The notes below the pieces were generated by a model. That model searched no databases and was not told where the DNA came from. It saw only the letters and a list, made by a program, of their open reading frames with translations. From contig OZ059897.1 of the NCBI GenBank assembly GCA_964057225.1, forward strand, positions 3,038,001 through 3,102,000: DNA of 64,000 bases. The letters run 5' to 3'. Numbering within the stretch: the first letter of the stretch is position 1; the number at the start of each line of letters is the position of its first letter. This stretch comes from Auanema rhodensis. Its lineage: Eukaryota > Nematoda > Chromadorea > Rhabditida > Rhabditidae. Positions 37,901 through 51,058 of the stretch are shown here, piece after piece. The position numbers and the translations under genes were made by a program.

Positions 37901-38463
37901 TTGGAAGCAATGTTGAGTGTACATGAGAACTCAACATACACTAATGCATTATTTTTCAAACGATCATAACTAATTTCTGTAAATAGCGTTTCTCAATGTA
38001 GTATAGTGCATTCGATGCGAATTTTTAAGCTGCGTCGATCTGTGTTATCAGATTTGAGTTAGCTTAAAAATGCACCGAGATATCAACTGATATATGTTCA
38101 CACTTATATCCTCGATTTTCACCCTGAAGAAATAGTTTTTTCGTTGAAAAACATTGTCCATCGTCTTTGCCTTGAAAAAAAGAATCTAAAAACATCTACT
38201 TTTTGTGAAATTATTCAGAAATTTTTCGGGAAAATTTTTGTCAAAATGTTTTTGGAAGCAATGTTGAGTGTACATGGGAACTCAACATACACTAATGCAT
38301 TATTTTTCAAACGATCATAACTAATTTCTGTAAATAGCGTTTCTCAATGTAGTATAGTGCATTCGATGCGAATTTTTAAGCTGCGTCGATCTGTGTTATC
38401 AGATTTGAGTTAGCTTAAAAATGCACCGAGATATCAACTGATATATGTTCACACTTATATCCT
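34975..38463. repeat. Monomers 101-110, AATAG/CGACTTTC subfamily and hybrids
   Basis: Alternating AATAG-front and CGACTTTC-front monomers with one 330-bp copy. Private changes: GAACTTAAC and GTTGTATAGTG in 34975, CAAATGATC in 35677. CATGAGAAC is shared by 36358 and 37762. Monomers 36709, 37060 and 37762 combine a GAAATGATTTTTT front with GAATAAC and CTTCGTC, which are hybrid fronts. Monomer 37411 has a private CGTTTTTCAAGGTAG and GCACTAG. Monomer 38113 joins an AATAG front to AAAAAAAGAATC and the CAG centre, another recombinant. Confidence 0.82.
36028..36357. repeat. 330-bp monomer 104 (21-bp deletion)
   Basis: Same junction and markers as 29135, with private changes GAAACTATTTAAAAATTTTT (about 36100) that remove the central TAG and alter the CGGG-centred dyad arm. 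Confidence 0.94.
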
Positions 38464-41400
38464 CGATTTTCACCCTGAAGAATTAATTTTTTCGTTGAAT
38501 AACATTGTCCATCGTCTTTGCCTTGAAAAAAAGAATCTAAAAACATCTACTTTTTGTGAAATTATTCAGAAATTTTTCGGGAAAATTTTTGTCAAAATGT
38601 TTTTGGAAGCAATGTTGAGTGTACATGGGAACTCAACATACACTAATGCATTATTTTTCATACGATCATAACTAATTTTTGTATAAAGCGTTTCTCAATG
38701 TAGTATAGTGCATTCGAGGCGGATTTTTAAGCTGCGTTGATCTGTGTTATCAGATTTGAGTTAACTTAAAAATGCACCGAGATATCAACTGATATATGTT
38801 CACACTTATATCCTCGATTTTCACCCTGAAGAAATGATTTTTTTGTTGAAAAACATTGTCCATCGTATTCGTCTTGAAAAAAGGAATCTAAAAACATCTA
38901 CTTTTTGTGAAATTATTTAGAAATTTTTCGGGAAAAATTTTGTCAAAATGTTTTTGGAAGCAATGTTGAGTGTACATGGGAACTCAGCATACACTAATGC
39001 ATTATTTTTCAAACGATCATAACTAATTTTTGTATAGAGCGTTTCTCAATGTAGTATAGTGCATTCGATGCGGATTTTTAAGCTGCGTCGATCTGTGTTA
39101 TCAGATTTGAGTTAGCTTAAAAATGCACCGAGATATCAACTGATATATGTTCACACTTATATCCTCGATTTTCACCCTGAAGAAATGATTTTTTCGTTAA
39201 AAAACATTGTCCATCGTATTCGTCTTGAAAAAAGGAATCTAAAAACATCTACTTTTTGTGAAATTATTTAGAAATTTTTCGGGAAAATTTTTGTCAAAAT
39301 GTTTTTGGAAGCAATGTTGAGTGTACATGGGAACTCAACATACACTAATGCATTATTTTTCAAACGATCATAACTAATTTTTGTATAGAGTGTTTCTCAA
39401 TGTAGTATAGTGCATTCGATGCGGATTTTTAAGCTGCGTCGATCTGTGTTATCAGATTTGCGCTAGCTTAAAAATGCACCGAGTAATCAACTGATATAGG
39501 TTCACACTTATATCCTCGATTTTCACCCTGAAGAATTAATTTTTTCGTTGAATAACATTGTCCATCGTCTTTGCCTTGAAAAAAGAAATCTAAAAACTCC
39601 TACTTTTTGTGAAATTATTTAGAAATTTTTCGGGAAAATTTTTGTCACAATGTTTTTGGAAGCAATGTTGAGTGTACATGGGAACTCAGCATACACTAAT
39701 GCATTATTTTTCAAACGATCATAACTAATTTTTGTATAGAGCGTTTCTCAATGTAGTATAGTGCATTCGATGCGGATTTTTAAGCTGCGTCGATCTGTGT
39801 TATCAGATTTGAGTTAGCTTAAAAATGCACCGAGATATCAACTGATATATGTTCACACTTATATCCTTGATTTTCACCCTGAAGAAATGATTTTTTCGTT
39901 AAAAAACATTGTCCATCGTATTCGTCTTGAAAAAAGGAATCTAAAAACATCTACTTTTTGTGAAATTATTTAGAAATTTTTCGGGAAAATTTTTGTCAAA
40001 ATGTTTTTGGAAGCAATGTTGAGTGTACATGGGAACTCAACATACACTAATGCATTATTTTTCAAACGATCATAACTAATTTTTGTATAGAGTGTTTCTC
40101 AATGTAGTATAGTGCATTCGATGCGGATTTTTAAGCTGCGTCGATCTGTGTTATCAGATTTGCGCTAGCTTAAAAATGCACCGAGTAATCAACTGATATA
40201 GGTTCACACTTATATCCTCGATTTTCACCCTGAAGAATTAATTTTTTCGTTGAATAACATTGTCCATCGTCTTTGCCTTGAAAAAAGAAATCTAAAAACT
40301 CCTACTTTTTGTGAAATTATTTAGAAATTTTTCGGGAAAATTTTTGTCACAATGTTTTTGGAAGCAATGTTGAGTGTACATGGGAACTCAGCATACACTA
40401 ATGCATTATTTTTCAAACGATCATAACTAATTTTTGTATAGAGCGTTTCTCAATGTAGTATAGTGCATTCGATGCGGATTTGTAAGCTGCGTCGATCTGT
40501 GTTATCAGATTTGAGTTAGCTTAAAAATGCACCGAGATATCAACTGATATATGTTCACACTTATATCCTCGATTTTCACCCTGAAGAAATGATTTTTTCG
40601 TTGAAAAACATTGTCCATCGTATTCGTCTTGAAAAAAGGAATCTAAAAACATCTACTTTTTGTGAAATTATTTAGAAATTTTTCGGGAAAATTTTTGTCA
40701 AAATGTTTTTGGAAGCAATGTTGAGTGTACATGGGAACTCAACATACACTAATGCATTATTTTTCAAACGATCATAACTAATTTTTGTATAGAGCGTTTC
40801 TCAATGTAGTATAATGCATTCGATGCGGATTTTTAAGCTGCGTCGATCTGTGTTATCAGATTTGCGCTAGCTTGAAAATGCACCGAGATATCAACTGATA
40901 TAGGTTCACACTTATATCCTCGATTTTCACCCTGAAGAATTAATTTTTTCGTTGAATAACATTGTCCATCGTCTTTGCCTTGAAAAAAAGGATTTAAAAA
41001 CATCTACTTTTTGTGAAATTATTTAGAAATTTTTCGGGAAAATTTTTGTCACAATGTTTTTGGAAGCAATGTTGAGTGTACATGGGAACTCAGCATACAC
41101 TAATGCATTATTTTTCAAACGATCATAACTAATTTTTGTATAGAGCGTTTCTCAATGTAGTATAGTGCATTCGATGCGGATTTGTAAGCTGCGTCGATCT
41201 GTGTTATCAGATTTGAGTTAGCTTAAAAATGCACCGAGATATCAACTGATATATGTTCACACTTATATCCTCGATTTTCACCCTGAAGAAATGATTTTTT
41301 CGTTGAAAAACATTGTCCATCGTCTTTGCCTTGAAAAAAAGGAATCTAAAAACATCTACTTTTTGTGAAATTATTTAGAAATTTTTCGGGAAAATTTTTG

Positions 41401-44400
41401 TCAAAATGTTTTTGGAAGCAATGTTGAGTGTACATGGGAACTCAACATACACTAATGCATTATTTTTCAAACGATCATAACTAATTTTTGTATAGAGCGT
41501 TTCTCAATGTAGTATAGTGCATTCGATGCGGATTTTTAAGCTGCGTCGATCTGTGTTATCAGATTTGCGCTAGCTTGAAAATGCACCGAGATATCAACTG
41601 ATATAGGTTCACACTTATATCCTCGATTTTCACCCTGAAGAATTAATTTTTTCGTTGAATAACATTGTCCATCGTCTTTGCCTTGAAAAAAGGAATCTAA
41701 AAACATCTACTTTTTGTGAAATTATTTAGAAATTTTTCGGGAAAATTTTTGTCACAATGTTTTTGGAAGCAATGTTGAGTGTACATGGGAACTCAGCATA
41801 CACTAATGCATTATTTTTCAAACGATCATAACTAATTTTTGTATAGAGCGTTTCTCAATGTAGTATAGTGCATTCGATGCGGATTTTTAAGCTGCGTCGA
41901 TCTGTGTTATCAGATTTGCGCTAGCTTAAAAATGCACCGAGATATCAACTGATATATGTTCACACTTATATCCTCGATTTTCACCCTGAAGAAATGATTT
42001 TTTCGTTGAAAAACATTGTCCATCGTATTCGTCTTGAAAAAAGGAATCTAAAAACATCTACTTTTTGTGAAATTATTTAGAAATTTTTCGGGAAAATTTT
42101 TGTCAAAATGTTTTTGGAAGCAATGTTGAGTGTACATGGGAACTCAACATACACTAATGCATTATTTTTCAAACGATCATAACTAATTTTTGTATAGAGC
42201 GTTTCTCAATGTAGTATAGTGCATTCGATGCGGATTTGTAAGCTGCGTCGATCTGTGTTATCAGATTTGAGTTAGCTTAAAAATGCACCGAGATATCAAC
42301 TGATATATGTTCACACTTATATCCTCGATTTTCACCCTGAAGAAATGATTTTTTCGTTGAAAAACATTGTCCATCGTATTCGTCTTGAAAAAAGGAATCT
42401 AAAAACATCTACTTTTTGTGAAATTATTTAGAAATTTTTCGGGAAAATTTTTGTCAAAATGTTTTTGGAAGCAATGTTGAGTGTACATGGGAACTCAACA
42501 TACACTAATGCATTATTTTTCAAACGATCATAACTAATTTTTGTATAGAGCGTTTCTCAATGTAGTATAGTGCATTCGATGCGGATTTTTAAGCTGCGTC
42601 GATCTGTGTTATCAGATTTGCGCTAGCTTGAAAATGCACCGAGATATCAACTGATATAGGTTCACACTTATATCCTCGATTTTCACCCTGAAGAATTAAT
42701 TTTTTCGTTGAATAACATTGTCCATCGTCTTTGCCTTGAAAAAAGGAATCTAAAAACATCTACTTTTTGTGAAATTATTTAGAAATTTTTCGGGAAAATT
42801 TTTGTCACAATGTTTTTGGAAGCAATGTTGAGTGTACATGGGAACTCAGCATACACTAATGCATTATTTTTCAAACGATCATAACTAATTTTTGTATAGA
42901 GCGTTTCTCAATGTAGTATAGTGCATTCGATGCGGATTTTTAAGCTGCGTCGATCTGTGTTATCAGATTTGAGTTAGCTTAAAAATGCACCGAGATATCA
43001 ACTGATATATGTTCACACTTATATCCTCGATTTTCACCCTGAAGAAATAATTTTTTCGTTGAAAAACATTGTCCATCGTATTCGTCTTGAAAAAAAGAAT
43101 CTAAAAACATCTACTTTTTGTGAAATTATTCAGAAATTTTTCGGGAAAATTTTTGTCAAAATGTTTTTGGAAGCAATGTTGAGTGTACATGGGAACTCAA
43201 CATACACTAATGCATTATTTTTCAAACGATCATAACTAATTTTTGTATGGAGCGTTTCTCAATGTAGTATAGTGCATTCGATGCGGATTTTTAAGCTGCG
43301 TTGATCTGTGTTATCAGATTTGCGCTAGCTTAAAAATGCACCGAGTAATCAACTGATATAGGTTCACACTTATATCCTCGATTTTCACCCTGAAGAATTA
43401 ATTTTTTCGTTGAATAACATTGTCCATTGTTTTTGCCTTGAAAAAAGAAATCTAAAAACTCCTACTTTTTGTGAAATTATTTAGAAATTTTTCGGGAAAA
43501 TTTTTGTCACAATGTTTTTGGAAGCAATGTTGAGTGTACATGGGAACTCAGCATACACTAATGCCTTATTTTTCAAACGATCATAACTAATTTTTGTATA
43601 GAGCGTTTCTCAATGTAGTATAGTGCATTCGATGCGGATTTTTAAGCTGCGTCGATCTGTGTTATCAGATTTGAGTTAGCTTAAAAATGCACCGAGATAT
43701 CAACTGATATATGTTCACACTTATATCCTCGATTTTCACCCTGAAGAAATGATTTTTTCGTTGAAAAACATTGTCCATCGTATTCGTCTTGAAAAAAGGA
43801 ATCTAAAAACATCTACTTTTTGTGAAATTATTTAGAAATTTTTCGGGAAAATTTTTGTCAAAATGTTTTTGGAAGCAATGTTGAGTGTACATGGGAACTC
43901 AACATACACTAATGCATTATTTTTCAAACGATCATAACTAATTTTTGTATAGAGCGTTTCTCAATGTAGTATAGTGCATTCGATGCGGATTTTTAAGCTG
44001 CGTCGATCTGTGTTATCAGATTTGCGCTAGCTTGAAAATGCACCGAGATATCAACTGATATAGGTTCACACTTATATCCTCGATTTTCACCCTGAAGAAT
44101 TAATTTTTTCGTTGAATAACATTGTCCATCGTCTTTGCCTTGAAAAAAGGAATCTAAAAACATCTACTTTTTGTGAAATTATTTAGAAATTTTTCGGGAA
44201 AATTTTTGTCACAATGTTTTTGGAAGCAATGTTGAGTGTACATGGGAACTCAGCATACACTAATGCATTATTTTTCAAACGATCATAACTAATTTTTGTA
44301 TAGAGCGTTTCTCAATGTAGTATAGTGCATTCGATGCGGATTTTTAAGCTGCGTCGATCTGTGTTATCAGATTTGAGTTAGCTTAAAAATGCACCGAGAT

Positions 44401-45484
44401 ATCAACTGATATATGTTCACACTTATATCCTCGATTTTCACCCTGAAGAAATGATTTTTTCGTTGAAAAACATTGTCCATCGTATTTGTCTTGAAAAAAG
44501 GAATCTAAAAACATCTACTTTTCGTGAAATTATTTAGAAATTTTTCGGGAAAATTTTTGTCAAAATGTTTTTGGAAGCAATGTTGAGTGTACATGGGAAC
44601 TCAACATACACTAATGCATTATTTTTCAAACGATCATAACTAATTTTTTTATAGAGCGTTTCTCAATGTAGTATAGTGCATTCGATGCGGATTTTTAAGC
44701 TGCGTCGATCTGTGTTATCAGATTTGAGTTAGCTTAAAAATGCACCGAGATATCAACTGATATATGTTCACACTTATATCCTCGATTTTCACCCTGAAGA
44801 AATGATTTTTTCGTTGAAAAACATTGTCCATCGTATTCGTCTTGAAAAAAGGAATCTAAAAACATCTACTTTTTGTGAAATTATTTAGAAATTTTTCGGG
44901 AAAATTTTTGTCAAAATGTTTTTGGAAGCAATGTTGAGTGTACATGGGAACTCAACATACACTAATGCATCATTTTTCAAACGATCATAACTTATTTTTG
45001 TATAGAGCGTTTCTCAATGTAGTTTAGTGCATTCGATGCGGATTTTTAAGCTGCGTCGATCTGTGTTATCAGATTTGCGCTAGCTTAAAAATGCACCGAG
45101 ATATCAACTGATATATGTTCACACTTATATTCTCGATTTTCACCCTGAAGAATTAATTTTTTCGTTGAATAACATTGTCCATCGTCTTCGTCTTGAAAAA
45201 AGGAATCTAAAAACATCTACATTTTGTGAAATTATTTAGAAATTTTTCGGGAAAATTTTTGTCAAAATGTTTTTGAAAGCAATGTTGAGTGTACATGGAA
45301 ACTCAACATACACTAATGCATCATTTTTCAAACGATCATAGCTTATTTTTGTATTGAGCGTTTCTCAATGTAGTATAGTGCATTCGATGCGGATTTTTAA
45401 GCTGCGTTGATCTGTGTTATCAGATTTGCGCTAGCTTAAAAATGCACCGAGTAATCAACTGATATAGGTTCACACTTATATCCT
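38464..45484. repeat. Long duplicated segment, copy 2 (20 monomers)
   Basis: It matches 23166-28783 in order with four additional monomers. 39166-39867 is duplicated as 39868-40569 (GTTAAAAAAC front, then ACTCCTAC; the second first-monomer has CCTTGATTTTC). There are further differences between 41624 and 42325, and a one-monomer difference near 43730-44431. Monomer 41272 is 352 bp, with the extra A shared with 25272. A private TATAATGCATT lies at about 40811. The extra dimer moves the offset from 15298 to exactly 16000. Confidence 0.88.
40570..43729. repeat. 3160-bp nine-monomer block, copy 1
   Basis: Monomers 117-125 correspond one for one to 58431-61590 at a constant offset of 17861, including the single-base insertion in the third monomer. 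The order is: plain G, AAAGGATTTAAAA, +1A monomer, CTTTGCC/CAGCAT, GATTTGTAAGC, plain G, CTTTGCC/CAGCAT, AAATAAT/CAG, TTGTTTTTGCC. Only isolated single-base differences were noticed. Confidence 0.9.
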
Positions 45485-48292
45485 CGATTTTCACCCTGAA
45501 GAATTAATTTTTTCGTTGAATAACATTGTCCATCGTCTTTGCCTTGAAAAAAGGAATCTAAAAACATCTACTTTTTGTGAAATTATTTAGAAATTTTTCG
45601 GGAAAATTTTTGTCACAATGTTTTTGGAAGCAATGTTGAGTGTACATGGGAACTCAGCATACACTAATGCATTATTTTTCAAACGATCATAACTAATTTT
45701 TGTATAGAGCGTTTCTCAATGTAGTATAGTGCATTCGATGCGGATTTTTAAGCTGCGTCGATCTGTGTTATCAGATTTGAGTTAGCTTAAAAATGCACCG
45801 AGATATCAACTGATATATGTTCACACTTATATCCTCGATTTTCACCCTGAAGAAATAATTTTTTCGTTGAAAAACATTGTCCATCGTATTCGTCTTGAAA
45901 AAAAGAATCTAAAAACATCTACTTTTTGTGAAATTATTCAGAAATTTTTCGGGAAAATTTTTGTCAAAATGTTTTTGGAAGCAATGTTGAGTGTACATGG
46001 GAACTCAACATACACTAATGCATTATTTTTCAAACGATCATAACTAATTTTTGTATGGAGCGTTTCTCAATGTAGTATAGTGCATTCGATGCGGATTTTT
46101 AAGCTGCGTTGATCTGTGTTATCAGATTTGCGCTAGCTTAAAAATGCACCGAGTAATCAACTGATATAGGTTCACACTTATATCCTCGATTTTCACCCTG
46201 AAGAATTAATTTTTTCGTTGAATAACATTGTCCATTGTTTTTGCCTTGAAAAAAGAAATCTAAAAACTCCTACTTTTTGTGAAATTATTTAGAAATTTTT
46301 CGGGAAAATTTTTGTCACAATGTTTTTGGAAGCAATGTTGAGTGTACATGGGAACTCAGCATACACTAATGCCTTATTTTTCAAACGATCATAACTAATT
46401 TTTGTATAGAGCGTTTCTCAATGTAGTATAGTGCATTCGATGCGGATTTTTAAGCTGCGTCGATCTGTGTTATCAGATTTGAGTTAGCTTAAAAATGCAC
46501 CGAGATATCAACTGATATATGTTCACACTTATATCCTCGATTTTCACCCTGAAGAAATGATTTTTTCGTTGAAAAACATTGTCCATCGTATTCGTCTTGA
46601 AAAAAGGAATCTAAAAACATCTACTTTTTGTGAAATTATTTAGAAATTTTTCGGGAAAATTTTTGTCAAAATGTTTTTGGAAGCAATGTTGAGTGTACAT
46701 GGGAACTCAGCATACACTAATGCATTATTTTTCAAACGATCATAACTAATTTTTGTATAGAGCGTTTCTCAATGTAGTATAGTGCATTCGATGCGGATTT
46801 TTAAGCTGCGTCGATCTGTGTTATCAGATTTGAGTTAGCTTAAAAATGCACCGAGATATCAACTGATATATGTTCACACTTATATCCTCGATTTTCACCC
46901 TGAAGAAATGATTTTTTCGTTGAAAAACATTGTCCATCGTATTTGTCTTGAAAAAAGGAATCTAAAAACATCTACTTTTCGTGAAATTATTTAGAAATTT
47001 TTCGGGAAAATTTTTGTCAAAATGTTTTTGGAAGCAATGTTGAGTGTACATGGGAACTCAACATACACTAATGCATTATTTTTCAAACGATCATAACTAA
47101 TTTTTTTATAGAGCGTTTCTCAATGTAGTATAGTGCATTCGATGCGGATTTTTAAGCTGCGTCGATCTGTGTTATCAGATTTGAGTTAGCTTAAAAATGC
47201 ACCGAGATATCAACTGATATATGTTCACACTTATATCCTCGATTTTCACCCTGAAGAAATGATTTTTTCGTTGAAAAACATTGTCCATCGTATTCGTCTT
47301 GAAAAAAGGAATCTAAAAACATCTACTTTTTGTGAAATTATTTAGAAATTTTTCGGGAAAATTTTTGTCAAAATGTTTTTGGAAGCAATGTTGAGTGTAC
47401 ATGGGAACTCAACATACACTAATGCATCATTTTTCAAACGATCATAACTTATTTTTGTATAGAGCGTTTCTCAATGTAGTTTAGTGCATTCGATGCGGAT
47501 TTTTAAGCTGCGTCGATCTGTGTTATCAGATTTGCGCTAGCTTAAAAATGCACCGAGATATCAACTGATATATGTTCACACTTATATTCTCGATTTTCAC
47601 CCTGAAGAATTAATTTTTTCGTTGAATAACATTGTCCATCGTCTTCGTCTTGAAAAAAGGAATCTAAAAACATCTACATTTTGTGAAATTATTTAGAAAT
47701 TTTTCGGGAAAATTTTTGTCAAAATGTTTTTGAAAGCAATGTTGAGTGTACATGGAAACTCAACATACACTAATGCATCATTTTTCAAACGATCATAGCT
47801 TATTTTTGTATTGAGCGTTTCTCAATGTAGTATAGTGCATTCGATGCGGATTTTTAAGCTGCGTCGATCTGTGTTATCAGATTTGCGCTAGCTTAAAAAT
47901 GCACCGAGATATCAACTGATATAAGTTCACACTTATATCCTCGATTTTCACCCTGAAGAATTAATTTTTTCGTTGAATAACATTGTCCATCGTTTTCGCC
48001 TTGAAAAAAGGAATCTAAAAACATCTACTTTTTGTGAAATTATTTAGAAATTTTTCGGGAAAATTTTTGTCAAAATGTTTTTGGAAGCAATGTTGAGTGT
48101 ACATGGGAACTCAACATACACTAATGCATTATTTTTCAAACGATCATAACTTATTTTTGTATAGAGCGTTTCTCAATGTAGTATAGTGCATTCGATGCGG
48201 ATTTTTAAGCTGCGTCGATCTGTGTTATCAGATTTGAGTTAGCTTAAAAATGCACCGAGATATCAACTGATATATGTTCACACTTATATCCT
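43028..48292. repeat. Two tandem versions of the 7-8-monomer cassette
   Basis: The copy at 43028-45835 has eight monomers; the copy at 45836-48292 has seven, matching 26678-29134. The step is 2808 bp (8x351), seen for AAATAAT (43028/45836) and for TTGTTTTTGCC (43421/46229). Copy 1 has two monomers (43730, 44081) where copy 2 has one (46538). Copy 1 then ends with an extra CTTTGCC/CAGCAT monomer at 45485 after a GCGTTGATC/TAATC tail. Confidence 0.88.
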
Positions 48293-48643
48293 CGATTTTC
48301 ACCCTGAAGAATTAATTTTTTCGTTGAATAACATTGTCCATCGTTTTCGCCTTGAAAAAAGGAATCTAAAAACATCTACTTTTTGTGAAATTATTTAGAA
48401 ATTTTTCGGGAAAATTTTTGTCAAAATGTTTTTGGAAGCAATGTTGAGTGTACATGGGAACTCAACATACACTAATGCATTATTTTTCAAACGATCATAA
48501 CTTATTTTTGTATAGAGCGTTTCTCAATGTAGTATAGTGCATTCGATGCGGATTTTTAAGCTGCGTCGATCTGTGTTATCAGATTTGAGTTAGCTTAAAA
48601 ATGCACCGAGATATCAACTGATATATGTTCACACTTATATCCT

Positions 48644-48973
48644 CGATTTTCACCCTGAAGAACTTGTCCATCGTCTTTGTCTTGAAAAAAGGAATCTAAA
48701 AACATCTACGTTTTGTGAAATTATTTAGAAATTTTTCGGGAAAATTTTTGTCAAAATGTTTTTGGAAGCAATGTTGAGTGTACATGGGAACTCAACATAC
48801 ACTAATGCATTATTTTTCAAACGATCATAACTAATTTCTGTAAATAGCGTTTCTCAATGTAGTATAGTGCATTCGATGCGAATTTTTAAGCTGCGTCGAT
48901 CTGTGTTATCAGATTTGAGTTAGCTTAAAAATGCACCGAGATATCAACTGATATATGTTCACACTTATATCCT
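48644..48973. repeat. 330-bp monomer 140 (GAAGAACTTGTCC junction)
   Basis: Same 21-bp loss as the 29-36 kb copies but with one base changed at the junction (AAC for AAA). CTACGTTTT, CTGTAAATAGCG and GATGCGAATTT are retained, so it descends from the same deletion event. Confidence 0.94.
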
Positions 48974-49675
48974 CGACTTTCACCCTGAAGAAATAGTTTT
49001 TTCGTTGAAAAACATTGTCCATCGTCTTTGCCTTGAAAAAAGGAATCTAAAAACATCTACTTTTTGTGAAATTATTTAGAAATTTTTCGGGAAAATTTTT
49101 GTCACAATGTTTTTGAAAGCAATGTTGAGTGTACATGGAAACTCAACATACACTAATGCATCATTTTTCAAACGATCATAGCTAATTTTTGTATTGAGCG
49201 TTTCTCAATGTAGTATAGTGCATTCGATGCGGATTTTTAAGCTGCGTCAATCTGTGTTATCAGATTTGCGCTAGCTTGAAAATGCACCGAGATATCAACT
49301 GATATAGGTTCACACTTATATCCTCGATTTTCACCCTGAAGAATTAATTTTTTCGTTGAATAACATTGTCCATCGTTTTCGCCTTGAAAAAAGGAATCTA
49401 AAAACATCTACTTTTTGTGAAATTATTTAGAAATTTTTCGGGAAAATTTTTGTCAAAATGTTTTTGGAAGCAATGTTGAGTGTACATGGGAACTCAACAT
49501 ACACTAATGCATTATTTTTCAAACGATCATAACTTATTTCTGTAAATAGCGTTTCTCAATGTAGTTTAGTGCATTCGATGCGGATTTTTAAGCTGCGTCG
49601 ATCTGTGTTATCAGATTTGAGTTAGCTTAAAAATGCACCGAGATATCAACTGATATATGTTCACACTTATATCCT

Positions 49676-50005
49676 CGATTTTCACCCTGAAGAACTTGTC
49701 CATCGTCTTTGTCTTGAAAAAAGGAATCTAAAAACATCTACGTTTTGTGAAATTATTTAGAAATTTTTCGGGAAAATTTTTGTCAAAATGTTTTTGGAAG
49801 CAATGTTGAGTGTACATGGGAACTCAACATACACTAATGCATTATTTTTCAAACGATCATAACTAATTTCTGTAAATAGCGTTTCTCAATGTAGTATAGT
49901 GCATTCGATGCGAATTTTTAAGCTGCGTCGATCTGTGTTATCAGATTTGAGTTAGCTTAAAAATGCACCGAGATATCAACTGATATATGTTCACACTTAT
50001 ATCCT
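49676..50005. repeat. 330-bp monomer 143 (GAAGAACTTGTCC junction)
   Basis: Shares the altered junction with 48644, 1032 bp away. These are the only two copies with this base, which marks a local duplication after the subfamily reached this island. Confidence 0.94.
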
Positions 50006-51058
50006 CGATTTTCACCCTGAAGAAATAGTTTTTTCGTTGAAAAACATTGTCCATCGTCTTTGACTTGAAAAAAGGAATCTAAAAACATCTACTTTTTGTG
50101 AAATTATTTAGAAATTTTTCGGGAAAAGTTTTGTCAAAATGTTTTTGGAAGCAATGTTGAGTGTACATGGGAACTCAACATACACTAATGCATTATTTTT
50201 CAAACGATCATAACTTATTTTTGTATAGAGCGTTTCTCAATGTAGTATAGTGCATTCGATGCGGATTTTTAAGCTGCGTCGATCTGTGTTATCAGATTTG
50301 AGTTAGCTTAAAAATGCACCGAGATATCAACTGATATATGTTCACACTTATATCCTCGACTTTCACCCTGAAGAAATAGTTTTTTCGTTGAAAAACATTG
50401 TCCATCGTCTTTGCCTTGAAAAAAGGAATCTAAAAACATCTACTTTTTGTGAAATTATTTAGAAATTTTTCGGGAAAATTTTTGTCACAATGTTTTTGAA
50501 AGCAATGTTGAGTGTACATGGAAACTCAACATACACTAATGCATCATTTTTCAAACGATCATAGCTAATTTTTGTATTGAGCGTTTCTCAATGTAGTATA
50601 GTGCATTCGATGCGGATTTTTAAGCTGCGTCAATCTGTGTTATCAGATTTGCGCTAGCTTGAAAATGCACCGAGATATCAACTGATATAGGTTCACACTT
50701 ATATCCTCGATTTTCACCCTGAAGAATTAATTTTTTCGTTGAATAACATTGTCCATCGTTTTCGCCTTGAAAAAAGGAATCTAAAAACATCTACTTTTTG
50801 TGAAATTATTTAGAAATTTTTCGGGAAAATTTTTGTCAAAATGTTTTTGGAAGCAATGTTGAGTGTACATGGGAACTCAACATACACTAATGCATTATTT
50901 TTCAAACGATCATAACTTATTTCTGTAAATAGCGTTTCTCAATGTAGTATAGTGCATTCGATGCGGATTTGTAAGCTGCGTCGATCTGTGTTATCAGATT
51001 TGAGTTAGCTTAAAAATGCACCGAGATATCAACTGATATATGTTCACACTTATATCCT

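Larger units (their letters stand above)
48293..51058. repeat. Second island of the 330-bp/CGACTTTC subfamily
   Basis: 48293 repeats 47942 (TTTTCGCC, AACTTATT). Then two related runs follow: 48644-49675 (330-bp, CGACTTTC, TTTTCGCC) and 49676-51058 (330-bp, CTTTGAC/GGAAAAG, CGACTTTC, TTTTCGCC). The private GCGTCAATC is at about 49245 and 50628, spacing 1383 (four monomers less 21 bp). Monomer 50708 switches to GATTTGTAAGC, leading into the next block; 49325 has GTTTAGTG. Confidence 0.86.

Noticed and set aside
24219-40569. Exactly 16,000-bp offset between matching monomers (24219/40219)
   Set aside because: The offset is 15298 before and about 16350 after; 16000 results from adding a 702-bp dimer. 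The round number is a coincidence.
29135-50005. 21-bp deletion as an in-frame coding deletion (7 codons)
   Set aside because: The deletion removes the ATG of the only notable frame, and there is no evidence of translation. Divisibility by three is not meaningful here.
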